From the NCBI GenBank assembly GCA_910575695.1, contig CAJTGJ010000005.1, forward strand, positions 85,993-149,992: 64,000 nucleotides of DNA, given 5' to 3'. The DNA comes from Oscillospiraceae bacterium. GTDB taxonomy: Bacteria; Bacillota; Clostridia; Oscillospirales; Oscillospiraceae. Position 1 is the first letter of the stretch, and each line of letters starts with the position of its first letter. The notes beneath the pieces were generated by a model. The model did not search any database and was not told where the DNA came from. It saw nothing but the letters and a program-made list of their open reading frames with translations. Shown in pieces: positions 1 through 8,100 of this stretch. The position numbers and the translations under genes were made by a program.

Positions 1-712
1 TGCCGTAGTGGTCGTACAGCATTTTCATGACGGCCAGCTTCACCCGGTCCTTGCCGTCGTCCCCCTTCAGGGGGCGGCTTCCCACCAGGATGTTCAGGTT
101 CTCGGCGGGGATGGCCTCGCCCAGGGGCTTTTTGGACTGCTCCGCGCCCAGGTGGGGGAGCAGATCGTCGATGGTGAACAGCGGGTCGCCGGGGTGGGAG
201 CCTACCTGGACGTGGACGATGGAGCCGTCCTTCATGGCCACCACGCCCCTCAGCTCCAGGGGGATGGTCACCCACTGGTATTTGCGGATGCCGCCGTAGT
301 AATGGGTCTTGAAAAAGGCCAGCTCGCCGTCCTCATACAGCGGGGAGGGCTTCAAGTCCAGCCGGGGGCTGTCGATGTGGGAAGCGGTGATGGACACGCC
401 CTGGTCCAGCGGCGCGGAGCCCACCACCGCCAGATTGACCGCCCGGCCCCGGTTCACCCGGTACACCTTGGCGCCGGGCTGGAGCTCCATGCCCCGCTCA
501 AAGGGGACGAAGCCCGCCGCCTCGGCCAGCTCCACGGTGTAATCCACGCAGTCCCGCTCCGTCTTGCTCTTGTCCAGGAAGGTTTTGTAGCCCTCGCAGT
601 AGTCGGTGATGGCCTTTTCAGCGGCCTCGTCCACTGTGTCCCAGCCGTTCTCCTTCTGGTTCAGCAGTGCCTCCCGCAGCTGCTGTCCCGGCGTCTTTTC
701 CTTTTCTTCCAT
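1..712 (-). CDS. M18 family aminopeptidase, 5' part only
   Basis: Cytosolic zinc exopeptidase of family M18 (aspartyl aminopeptidase type), which removes N-terminal residues from peptides. Only the first 237 codons are present; the 3' end lies beyond position 1. The frame reads MEEKEKTPGQQLREALL and continues with family-typical segments such as VVGSAPLDQGVSITASHIDSP written as two overlapping blocks around residues 85-105, where ASHID carries the first metal-ligand His-x-Asp. ATG at 712 is chosen because AGGAGG lies 10 nt upstream. The start sits 95 bp inside the end of coaE, so the two genes overlap in different frames. Last visible gene of the minus-strand run. Assigned by motif recall; the C-terminal metal ligands cannot be seen. 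Confidence 0.85.
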   Translation of the reverse strand, partial: MEEKEKTPGQQLREALLNQKENGWDTVDEAAEKAITDYCEGYKTFLDKSKTERDCVDYTVELAEAAGFVPFERGMELQPGAKVYRVNRGRAVNLAVVGSAPLDQGVSITASHIDSPRLDLKPSPLYEDGELAFFKTHYYGGIRKYQWVTIPLELRGVVAMKDGSIVHVQVGSHPGDPLFTIDDLLPHLGAEQSKKPLGEAIPAENLNILVGSRPLKGDDGKDRVKLAVMKMLYDHYG

Positions 713-1322
713 GTCCTGATTGATCCTCCTTATTCAAAATTTGCTCAAATAGTGCCCGCGCCTGCCGCTCCAGCTCTTCCCGCGTCCCGTCACTGCGCAG
801 GGTGTGGGCACAGCGCTCCTCATACCAGGCGGACGGTTTCTGGGCGGCGGTCCGCGCCCGGGCGTAGTCCTCGCTGATGCCCTCCCGGGCCATGATGCGC
901 TCCACCCGTACATCTGTCCGCGCCGTGACCGCTATGGCGGTATCGCACAGCGCCCCCGCCCCGCTCTCCAGCAGAGCCGCGGCATCCAGAGCCATAGCGG
1001 GACGGCCTTCGGCTTCGGCTTGGGCAATCAGGCGCTCCAGCTCGGCTAAAATGTACCGGTGGGTGATGGCGTTCAGCTCCGCCAGAGCGGTCTGATCCCC
1101 AAATACAATAGCACCAAGTTCCCTCCGGCGCAAGCCCCCATTTTCATCAAAAATTTCCCCGCCAAACCGTTCCTTCAGCTCATGCTGCATGGACACGCTG
1201 GTGCGGAGCAGCTCATGGTACACCGCGTCGCAGTCCGCCACCCCGCCGCCCATGTCCCGCAGGACATTCAGCACGGTGGTTTTGCCCGCCCCGGTGGGCC
1301 CGGTGATGCCGATGACGATCAT
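618..1322 (-). CDS. coaE: Dephospho-CoA kinase
   Basis: Catalyses the last step of coenzyme A synthesis, ATP-dependent phosphorylation of the ribose 3'-hydroxyl of dephospho-CoA, in the cytosol. The P-loop GPTGAGKTT is at residues 8-16, followed by DCDAVYHELL with the acidic residue expected in the substrate site. The frame is 234 codons, about 30 longer than usual family members; the extra tail after residue 200 is Gly/Arg rich, has no family resemblance and is exactly the part that overlaps the aminopeptidase start. The ATG overlaps the stop of the upstream TsaC-like gene (ATGA), so translation is probably coupled. Confidence 0.93.
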   Translation of the reverse strand: MIVIGITGPTGAGKTTVLNVLRDMGGGVADCDAVYHELLRTSVSMQHELKERFGGEIFDENGGLRRRELGAIVFGDQTALAELNAITHRYILAELERLIAQAEAEGRPAMALDAAALLESGAGALCDTAIAVTARTDVRVERIMAREGISEDYARARTAAQKPSAWYEERCAHTLRSDGTREELERQARALFEQILNKEDQSGHGRKGKDAGTAAAGGTAEPEGERLGHSGRGR

Positions 1323-1948
1323 GATGCCACCTCCCGGCCCAGCACCGTTTCAATCTGCTCCTTCAGCAGCCCGCCCTGCCGCAGGATGCGGTACGGCGCC
1401 ACAGTCAGGTCCAGAATGGTAGATTCCACCCCCACCGAGCACGGCCCGCCGTCCAGCACCCCGTCGATCCGCCCGCCCAGCTGGGCCAGCACATCCCCGG
1501 CGGACCTGGGGCTGGGCTGGCCCGACAGGTTGGCGGAGGGGCAGGCCAGCGGACGGCCCAGCGCTTTGATAACCGCCAGAGTGTCCGGGTGGTCGGGACA
1601 GCGCACCCCCTGGGTGTTCCCCCCGGCGGGGACGATGGGGGGCAGAGTCCCGTTCCCCCACAAAATCATGGTCAGCGGCCCCGGCCAAAATGCCTCCGCC
1701 AATTGATACGCGTCCGCCGGAATGTCCCGGCACACCGCCTCCACCATGGCCATGCCGTCCACCAGCACGTTCAGCGGCTTTGCCTCCGGACGGCCCTTGG
1801 CGTCGTAGTTGGCCCGCACGGCCTGCTCCTGGGCGGCGTCGGCGGCAAGGCCGTACACCGTCTCGGTGGGAAGGGCCACCAGCTTGCCCTGCCGGAGCAG
1901 CTCCGCCGCCTGGGCGGCATCACCGCTTGTCAGATATTGGGTATTCAC
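1319..1948 (-). CDS. L-threonylcarbamoyladenylate synthase (TsaC/Sua5/YrdC family)
   Basis: Makes threonylcarbamoyl-AMP from threonine, bicarbonate and ATP, the first step of the t6A37 modification of ANN-decoding tRNAs. It is a single YrdC domain of 209 residues with no C-terminal Sua5 extension, so closer in architecture to TsaC. Visible family motifs are LPTETVYGLAADA near residue 26, the basic KGRPEAKPL near 51 and ACPSANLSGQPSP near 138. The stop overlaps the coaE start by 4 bp. It lies between a HAD phosphatase and coaE in the minus-strand run. Confidence 0.93.
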   Translation of the reverse strand: MNTQYLTSGDAAQAAELLRQGKLVALPTETVYGLAADAAQEQAVRANYDAKGRPEAKPLNVLVDGMAMVEAVCRDIPADAYQLAEAFWPGPLTMILWGNGTLPPIVPAGGNTQGVRCPDHPDTLAVIKALGRPLACPSANLSGQPSPRSAGDVLAQLGGRIDGVLDGGPCSVGVESTILDLTVAPYRILRQGGLLKEQIETVLGREVAS

Positions 1949-2038
1949 GTTTCTTCCCCCGCCTTCCGGGTTTGATCGCAGCGCGGATAGTCAGAAAAAA
2001 CACAGGCGATCCTATGAAGCTCTTTTTTTGCGTGTTCC

Positions 2039-2695
2039 TTATGCACCATTTTCTTGAACCAGGGCAAGCATCTGTTCCGGGCGCTCAATGATATGATCCG
2101 CCCCTGCGGCTTCCAGCTCCGCCCGGTCCCGGAAGCCCCACAGCACTCCCACCGCCGTCAAGCCGCCGTTTTTTCCCGTGCGCACGTCCACGTCGCTGTC
2201 CCCCGCAAACAGGGTACGCTCGGGGCTGGCCCCCAGCTCCTCCATAACGCGGCGCAGAAGGGTGGGGTCAGGCTTCAGCGGCACGTCGGGCAAGGCCCCC
2301 TGCACGTGCTCAAACACGCCGGGGAAATAGCGCTCCACCACCGGTCCGGCCAAAAAGTGGGCCTTGTTGGACAACACCGCCATATGCGCCCCCAGCCCCT
2401 TCAGCGCCGCCAGAAGCTCCGGCACCCCGGGATAGGGGGCGGTCCTGTCCTCCTTATGCGCGTCATAGTACGCGGAAAACTGCGCTGTGGCCTGGGCCAG
2501 CGCGTCCCCAGCCGTCCCGGCGGGGGCGAAGCGCTCCACCAGCTTTGGGATGTCGTTGCCCACCATATGCTTATATGCGTCCACCGTATGAACAGGCCAG
2601 CCGCGGGAGGCGCAAACATAATTCCCCGCAGCCGCCAAATCGTCAATGGTGTTCAGCAATGTTCCATCCAAATCAAAAATAATATGATCAAACAT
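2039..2695 (-). CDS. HAD-superfamily phosphatase, phosphoglycolate phosphatase-like
   Basis: Haloacid dehalogenase fold phosphatase of subfamily IA, 218 residues. All four HAD motifs are visible: DLDGTLLNT near residue 8 (nucleophile Asp plus acid/base Asp), VLSNKA near 106, Lys in KPDPTLL near 140 and GDSDVDVRTG near 164. A helical cap sits between motifs I and II. Phosphoglycolate is the usual annotation, but substrate cannot be deduced from sequence. ATG 2695 is preferred over an in-frame ATG at 2740 because the protein then begins MFDHIIFDLDGT as in the family; GGAGA lies 13 nt upstream. A dispersed hairpin repeat separates it from prfA. Confidence 0.85.
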   Translation of the reverse strand: MFDHIIFDLDGTLLNTIDDLAAAGNYVCASRGWPVHTVDAYKHMVGNDIPKLVERFAPAGTAGDALAQATAQFSAYYDAHKEDRTAPYPGVPELLAALKGLGAHMAVLSNKAHFLAGPVVERYFPGVFEHVQGALPDVPLKPDPTLLRRVMEELGASPERTLFAGDSDVDVRTGKNGGLTAVGVLWGFRDRAELEAAGADHIIERPEQMLALVQENGA

Positions 2696-2754
2696 ACTTA
2701 AATATCCATCTCCCAGTCCGCCGCAGCAGCCGCGAAACATCTCCCGCTCTGTCC

Positions 2755-2809
2755 CGTCAGCGAGCTTAAAGTTCTTTTTCGGTTCCTTTTTACTTCAAGG
2801 AAAAGGAAC
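2755..2809. repeat. Dispersed intergenic hairpin repeat, copy A
   Basis: Positions 2755-2779 are identical to 42708-42732. Each copy is followed by a long perfect hairpin whose sequence differs: here GTTCCTTTT (2782-2790) pairs with AAAAGGAAC (2801-2809). The repeat abuts the prfA stop codon, on the 3' side of a minus-strand gene, the same placement as copy B at tex. Probably a REP-like element or a mobile terminator-like unit. Confidence 0.75.
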
Positions 2810-3867
2810 TACCCTCGTTCCGCCAGCTGTTCGGCCTGCCGGGCGGTGGTGAGGGCGTCGATGATCTCGTCCAAATCCCCGTCCATCACCGCGTCCAGCT
2901 TGTACAGCGTCAGCCCCACCCGGTGGTCGGTGAGACGCCCTTGGGGGAAATTGTAGGTGCGGATGCGCTCGTTGCGCATACCCGTGCCCACCTGGCTGCG
3001 GCGGTTCTCGCCGTACTCCGATTCCACCCGCTCCCGCTCCCGGTCGTACAGGATGGACGCCAGCAGGCGCATGGCCTTTTCCCGGTTCTGGAACTGGCTC
3101 CGCTCCTGCTGGCACTCCACCACCGTGCCCGTAGGACGATGGATCAGCCGCACGGCGGAGGAGGTCTTATTGATATGCTGGCCCCCCGCCCCGGAGGACC
3201 GGAACACCTGCATCTCCACGTCGGCGGGGTTGATTTCCACATCCACCGTCTCCATCTCGGGCAGGACCGCCACGGTAACGGTGGATGTATGCACCCGCCC
3301 GCCGGATTCCGTCTCCGGCACCCGCTGTACCCGGTGGACGCCGCTCTCAAATTTCATCCGGGACCAGGCGCCGTCCCCCTCGATGGTGAAGGAAATCTCC
3401 TTCACGCCTCCCAGCTCCGTCTCGCTGGCGCAATTGACCTCCACCTTCCAGCCCCGGGCCTCGGCGTACATGGTATACATCCGGGTCAGGGAGTGGGCGA
3501 ACAGGGCGGATTCCTCCCCCCCTACCCCGGCCCGGATCTCCATAATTACGTTCTTGCCGTCGTTGGGGTCCTTGGGGAGAAGCAGAATTTTGATTTCCTG
3601 CTCCAGCCGTTCGATATCCGACTTGGCCCGGGCCAGCTCCTGCTGGGCCAGCTCCTTCATCTCCGGGTCGCCCAACAGCTCCTCCGCGTCCGCCAGGTCG
3701 CTTTGGGCCCTGCACAGCGCCCGGTATGCCGTTACCAGCGGCTCCAGTTCCTTCTGCTCCCGGTTCAGGCGGGAGACCAGCTCCGGGTCGCTGTAGGTCT
3801 CGTTGGCGGCTAAGCGGGCCTCCAGCTCCTGATATCTCAACTCAATGGCTTTTAACTGTTCGTCTAT
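2809..3867 (-). CDS. prfA: Peptide chain release factor 1, probable AUA start codon
   Basis: Class I release factor that reads UAA and UAG in the ribosomal A site and triggers peptidyl-tRNA hydrolysis. The catalytic [16 protein letters not shown] is at about residue 203-218 and the codon-recognition segment [13 protein letters not shown] near 158. If translation starts at ATA (3865-3867) the product is 352 residues, beginning [17 protein letters not shown] (initiator Met in practice), as expected for the family. That ATA has GGGAGGGG 6 nt upstream. No ATG, GTG or TTG lies in frame between it and a TTG at 3960, which is inside an intergenic hairpin and lacks a ribosome site. ATT at 3889-3891 is another poor option. 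Ends in TAG at the edge of repeat copy A. Confidence 0.9.
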   Translation of the reverse strand: MDEQLKAIELRYQELEARLAANETYSDPELVSRLNREQKELEPLVTAYRALCRAQSDLADAEELLGDPEMKELAQQELARAKSDIERLEQEIKILLLPKDPNDGKNVIMEIRAGVGGEESALFAHSLTRMYTMYAEARGWKVEVNCASETELGGVKEISFTIEGDGAWSRMKFESGVHRVQRVPETESGGRVHTSTVTVAVLPEMETVDVEINPADVEMQVFRSSGAGGQHINKTSSAVRLIHRPTGTVVECQQERSQFQNREKAMRLLASILYDRERERVESEYGENRRSQVGTGMRNERIRTYNFPQGRLTDHRVGLTLYKLDAVMDGDLDEIIDALTTARQAEQLAERG

Positions 3868-3899
3868 GGGATTCCCCTCCCAATCGTAAATTTTTGCGG

Positions 3900-3958
3900 G
3901 GAAAGGGCCTGCCCCTTCCGAAAAAATCCAAATCAGGCGGGAGGGGCAAGCCCCTCCC
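3900..3958. repeat. Two GC-rich hairpins between the ydcF-like gene and prfA
   Basis: Hairpin 1: GGAAAGGGC (3900-3908) with GCCCCTTCC (3911-3919), one mismatch. Hairpin 2: GGGAGGGGC (3939-3947) with GCCCCTCCC (3950-3958), perfect. The core of hairpin 2 recurs at 8075-8092, again between minus-strand genes, so this is probably a family of intercistronic units that stabilise or process mRNA. There is no U-run, so neither is a convincing terminator. Confidence 0.6.
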
Positions 3959-3965
3959 AAACGGT

Positions 3966-4631
3966 TTATCGGTCGAAAAGGAAGGATTTCACCAGCGCCA
4001 GCGGCTCCCGGAAAAACATCTGCACCCGGGAGGGCACGTGTGTACAGGGCGCGGCCAGGGTGGAAATATACTGGTCCTTGTACGCCTCACCCGTCAGTCT
4101 GCCGGTGCGCACCCGGTCCCAGAGCATCTCGATCCGTGCCAGATGGAACCCGCTGGACACCAGCAGCACATCATCGGTGAGGCTCCACCCCTCCCGCTCC
4201 ATCAGGTCAAAGGTGTTGTTGATATTCTGCCAGGTGTTGTGCGACTGGTCCTCCAAATAGATGAGGGACCCATCCACCCCGTGGGCGGTGAGGTAGTCGT
4301 ACATCCCCTGGGCCTCGGAGACGTGCTCATCGTCCCCCTTGCCGCCGGTGACGATGATCTTCATATCCGGGTGGTCGCCCAGATACTCCAGCGCCTTGTC
4401 CAGCCTGTCCCGCAGGAGGATGGACGGCCCGTCCCGACGCATCTGACAGCCGAAGATCACCATGACCCGGGGCTCCCCCGCCATGCGGTCCCGGCTGTGG
4501 AGGCCGATACAGGCCTCCAATCCGGCAAAGCACAAAACGCCCAAAATCACCAGCGCCAGCAGAGCGGCCAGCCATTTCTTTCCCCCGCCGCCCCCGCGTT
4601 TTTTCTTCCCCCGATAGTTATTGTACCGCAT
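3966..4631 (-). CDS. YdcF/SanA-family (DUF218) membrane-anchored protein
   Basis: 221 residues: a very basic N-terminus (residues 1-19), one membrane helix (about 20-40) and a DUF218 domain facing outside. The family motif [23 protein letters not shown] (split: [11 protein letters not shown] at 58-68, then RLDKALEYL) and [17 protein letters not shown] near 92-108 are clear. Members bind S-adenosylmethionine in one case and are linked to envelope integrity; no reaction is firmly established, so function is not assigned. Located between the ABC-F ATPase and prfA in the minus-strand run. Confidence 0.8.
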   Translation of the reverse strand: MRYNNYRGKKKRGGGGGKKWLAALLALVILGVLCFAGLEACIGLHSRDRMAGEPRVMVIFGCQMRRDGPSILLRDRLDKALEYLGDHPDMKIIVTGGKGDDEHVSEAQGMYDYLTAHGVDGSLIYLEDQSHNTWQNINNTFDLMEREGWSLTDDVLLVSSGFHLARIEMLWDRVRTGRLTGEAYKDQYISTLAAPCTHVPSRVQMFFREPLALVKSFLFDR

Positions 4632-4637
4632 GATTGC

Positions 4638-6545
4638 TCACGACCCCTTTGCTTCCTCTAACTCTGCCGCCAGACGCTCCCACTCCGCGTACAGATGGGC
4701 CAGCTCGTCCTCCAGCCCCTCCCGCTCCCGGTAAATCTCCTGGAGCCTCAGATAGTCCGACGCGGCCTCCTCCGCCGCCTGGGCCAGCTCGTCCAGCCGC
4801 ACCTCGGCCTTCTCCACCGCCCGCTCGGCGCTCCGCACCTGCTTTTCCAGCTCCTTGGTGCCGCCGGGGCGGCGGGGCTTGTCCTCGCGGGGCCGCTCCG
4901 GCTCGGGAGCGGGGGCTTTGGCGTTCCTGAGCTGCTCCTGCCGCTCCCGGAACGCCCGGAACTCCGTATACGTGCCCTGGAAGTCGGTAATCTGCCCGTT
5001 TTCCAGCATCCACACCCGGGTGGCGAACTTCTCAATAAAATAGCGGTCGTGGGAGACAAACAGCAGATTGCCGCCATACTCCTCCACGGCCTCCTCGATC
5101 CACTCCCGGGAATCAATGTCCAAATGGTTGGTGGGCTCGTCCAGGATGAGAAGGTTGATCCGGCTGTCCATCAGCATACACAGGCGCAGGCGGGACTGCT
5201 CCCCGCCGGACAGGGCGGACACTGCCTTGAACACATCCTCCCCCCGGAACTTGAACGCCGCCAGCCGGTCCCGGGCCTCCTGGGTGGAGCAGTCCTGGGC
5301 GTACAGCATCGTGTCCACCAGATTCCGGTCGGGCCGGTCGAAATGGATGATCTGGGGCAGATAGCCCACCCGGATGGACGGGCCCAGGTAGATGGAGCCG
5401 GAATCCGGCGCTTCCTCCCCCATAATCAGCTTGATGAAGGTGGATTTCCCGGTGCCGTTGTCTCCCAGCAGGGCAATGCGCTCCCCGCCCGCCACCTCCA
5501 AATTGATGTGGTCAAACAGAGTGCGCTCCCCGAAGGATTTTTTCAGCTCCGTCACCGCCAGGGCCTCGTCCCCGTGGAACTCCCGCTCGCCGAAGCGGGT
5601 GGCCATTTTCCGCTCCTTGGTGGGCCTGTCAGTGGTGCGCATCCGCTCAATGCGGCGCTCCATGTTGATGGCCCGCTTGTACTGCTTGTCGTTGCCCTTG
5701 AACGCCCACAGGCGCATCTGCTCCGCCGCGGCCTCCAGCTGGGCGATTTTCGCCTGCTCCTTCTCGTACTGCTTCAGGCGTTCCTGATACCGCCGCTCTT
5801 TTTCCTCCACGTAGAAGGAGTAGTTGCCGGAATAAAGTTCCGCCCTGCCGTCCTGGATTTCCGCCACCCGGCGCACCACCTTGTCCAGGAACCAGCGGTC
5901 ATGGGAGATGGCCAGCACCGTGCCCTTGAACCGCTCCAGGTAGCCTTCCAGCCATTCGGTGGCATTCAAATCCAGGTGGTTTGTAGGCTCGTCCAGCAGG
6001 AGGATGTCGGTATCCTCCAAAATGAGCCTTGCCAGGTTGATGCGGGTCTTTTCCCCGCCGGACAGGGCGTCAAAGGGCCGGGAGCGCATATCCGCCCCGA
6101 TGCCAAGGCCGTTGCAGACTTTATTGAGCCGCGTCTCGGTGTCGTAGCCGCCCCCCAGCTCAAAGGCGGCGGTGAGCTTGTCGTACCGGGCCATCACCTG
6201 AGGGTCGTCCCCCTCCGCCATTTTCGCGGCCAGGTCCGCCAGCTCCGCCTCCATGGCGCGGAGGGGGGCGAAAGCGGTGTCCAGCACATCCCGCACGGTG
6301 TAGCCCCCGGGGTAGACCGGGATCTGGGAGATCAGCCCCAGACGCTTGCCGGGGGCGATGGTGACGGTCCCCTCGTCCGGGTCCACCTGCCCGGTCATCA
6401 TGCGGAAAATGGTGGTCTTGCCCGCGCCGTTCCGGCCCAGCAGGCCCACACGCTCCCCCTCGTCGATCTGGAGGGAGAAACCGTCCAATATCCGTTTGCC
6501 GACCTCGAACTCCTTGACGAGGCCGGTCAGCTGTATGTCAATCAT
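4638..6545 (-). CDS. ABC-F family ribosome-associated ATPase
   Basis: Soluble tandem ABC ATPase without membrane segments, 635 residues. Walker A GRNGAGKTT near residue 37 and GDNGTGKST near 355; signature LSGGEKTRINLARL near 155 and LSGGEQSRLRLCML near 440; Walker B LLLDEPTNHLD in both halves. The linker of about 80 residues between the ATPase halves (EEKERRYQERLKQYEKEQ) is the ABC-F arm/interdomain region, and a charged coiled coil closes the C-terminus, as in Uup/YdiF types. Family members act on the ribosomal E site; some confer antibiotic resistance. This one looks like a housekeeping member, but sub-family needs a tree. Confidence 0.9.
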   Translation of the reverse strand: MIDIQLTGLVKEFEVGKRILDGFSLQIDEGERVGLLGRNGAGKTTIFRMMTGQVDPDEGTVTIAPGKRLGLISQIPVYPGGYTVRDVLDTAFAPLRAMEAELADLAAKMAEGDDPQVMARYDKLTAAFELGGGYDTETRLNKVCNGLGIGADMRSRPFDALSGGEKTRINLARLILEDTDILLLDEPTNHLDLNATEWLEGYLERFKGTVLAISHDRWFLDKVVRRVAEIQDGRAELYSGNYSFYVEEKERRYQERLKQYEKEQAKIAQLEAAAEQMRLWAFKGNDKQYKRAINMERRIERMRTTDRPTKERKMATRFGEREFHGDEALAVTELKKSFGERTLFDHINLEVAGGERIALLGDNGTGKSTFIKLIMGEEAPDSGSIYLGPSIRVGYLPQIIHFDRPDRNLVDTMLYAQDCSTQEARDRLAAFKFRGEDVFKAVSALSGGEQSRLRLCMLMDSRINLLILDEPTNHLDIDSREWIEEAVEEYGGNLLFVSHDRYFIEKFATRVWMLENGQITDFQGTYTEFRAFRERQEQLRNAKAPAPEPERPREDKPRRPGGTKELEKQVRSAERAVEKAEVRLDELAQAAEEAASDYLRLQEIYREREGLEDELAHLYAEWERLAAELEEAKGS

Positions 6546-6644
6546 GGGTAAATTTTCTCCTTATCAAGCCTGGCCCAGCCGCACGAAATACGCCCCTGCG
6601 GGCGCCTTTTCCGTGCGCCGGCCAATCGCTCCCGCGCAAAGGCA

Positions 6645-8036
6645 TCATTCCGGCACGTTTGCCAGCAGGAAGTCCACGATCTTCTCAAAGGCCATGGAGC
6701 GGGACGCCTTCACCAGAATGGTGGCCCCGGCCCGCACCTCCCGGGACAGGGCGTTCCTCGCGTCGTCCAGGGTGGGGTAGTAGTCCGACTGCTCCAGCCC
6801 CGCCTCCCTGGCCCCCTCGGCCATGAACCGGGCCTGGTCGCCCACGGCGATGAGGCGGTCCGCCCCGGACTGGGCGAAATAGCCTCCCACCGCCCGGTGG
6901 AACTGCTCAGAGCCTGTGCCCAGCTCCTTCATATCCCCCACTACGGCCACCTTCCGGCGCTTCTGGCCCGCGTCGCCCAGCACCGCCGCCGCCGCCCGCA
7001 TGGACTGGGGGTTGGCGTTATAGGCGTCGTTCAGAATCACGATGTCCCCCTTACAGCGGACGATATTCATCCGCATTTTGGTGGGCAGGAACGCGCCGAT
7101 GCCCCGTACGATCTCGTCGGGGGCCATGCCCAGCGCCTCCCCCACGGCGGCGGCCATCAGGGTGGGGTAGATCATATGACGGCCCAGGGCGGGTATCTCC
7201 GCCTCAAACTGACTGCGGGGGGTCTTGATCCGGCAGTCCAGATGGGCCGCGCCGTCGCTGTTCAGATCCCAGGCGGTGTAGTCCAGCCCCTCGCCGCCCC
7301 CCACGAACACGGCGCGCTGGGACAGCGTTCCCCGGAGCGTGGCCAGCATGGGATCGTCCCCGTTGAGCACCGCCAGACCGTCCTGCTTCAAATGGGGGAA
7401 GATCTCGCACTTCGCCTTGAAAATGTTCTCCCGGCTCCCCAGGTTTTCAATGTGGGCGTCTCCAATGTTGGTGATGACCGCCATATCCGGCTCCACCAGA
7501 CGGCCCAGGCCGTCGATCTCCCCGGCGCGGTCCATCCCCATCTCCACCACGCATACCTCATGCTTTTTTTCCAGCTCCAGCAGGGTGAGGGGTACGCCGA
7601 TGTCGTTGTTGAAATTGCCCTCGGTCTTGTGGACGCAGAATTTAGCCCCCAGCACCGCCGCCGTCATGTCCTTGGTCGTGGTCTTGCCCACCGAGCCGGT
7701 GATGGCCACAAACGGGATGGGGAACTGCCCCTTGTAATACCGGGCCAGCTCCCACAAGGCCCGCTGGGTGGAGCGCACCTTGACATAAAATTTGTCCGGC
7801 CGGTAGCTCTCCCGCTCCCGGGCGGTAAAGCAGCCCGCCGCTCCCGCCTCCAGGGCGGTGTTGATAAAGGAATGGCCGTCAAACCGCTCCCCCTCCAGCG
7901 GGATGAACAGGCACCCCGGGCCGATGCTCCGGCTGTCGGTGCTCACACCGGCCACCGCCGCGTCCAAATTGTCAAATTCCCCCAGCAGGGTGCCGTTTAC
8001 CGCTTCCAAAAGCTGTCTCAGTGTCAATGCCTCCAT
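6645..8036 (-). CDS. murF: UDP-N-acetylmuramoyl-tripeptide--D-alanyl-D-alanine ligase
   Basis: Mur ligase that adds D-Ala-D-Ala to the UDP-MurNAc-tripeptide in the cytosol, completing the peptidoglycan pentapeptide. 463 residues with the three Mur domains: N-terminal UMP-binding part, central ATPase with GSVGKTTTKDM near residue 112, and C-terminal ligase domain with LNDAYNANPQSMRAA near 335. It follows ddl, which makes its dipeptide substrate, in the same direction 64 bp downstream, with a hairpin in the gap. Confidence 0.95.
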   Translation of the reverse strand: MEALTLRQLLEAVNGTLLGEFDNLDAAVAGVSTDSRSIGPGCLFIPLEGERFDGHSFINTALEAGAAGCFTARERESYRPDKFYVKVRSTQRALWELARYYKGQFPIPFVAITGSVGKTTTKDMTAAVLGAKFCVHKTEGNFNNDIGVPLTLLELEKKHEVCVVEMGMDRAGEIDGLGRLVEPDMAVITNIGDAHIENLGSRENIFKAKCEIFPHLKQDGLAVLNGDDPMLATLRGTLSQRAVFVGGGEGLDYTAWDLNSDGAAHLDCRIKTPRSQFEAEIPALGRHMIYPTLMAAAVGEALGMAPDEIVRGIGAFLPTKMRMNIVRCKGDIVILNDAYNANPQSMRAAAAVLGDAGQKRRKVAVVGDMKELGTGSEQFHRAVGGYFAQSGADRLIAVGDQARFMAEGAREAGLEQSDYYPTLDDARNALSREVRAGATILVKASRSMAFEKIVDFLLANVPE

Positions 8037-8064
8037 AATGGCGCTCCTCTCTCTCGCTTTTTCC

Positions 8065-8099
8065 CCGCGGGCCAGGAGGGGCCTGCCCCTCCCCCGCGG
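8065..8099. repeat. Intercistronic hairpin between ddl and murF
   Basis: GGAGGGGC (8075-8082) pairs with GCCCCTCC (8085-8092); an outer CCGCGG pair (8065-8070 with 8094-8099) extends it. The core matches the hairpin at 3939-3958. It begins right after the ddl stop codon and has no U-run, so mRNA stabilisation or processing is more likely than termination. Confidence 0.6.
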
Positions 8100-8100
8100 T

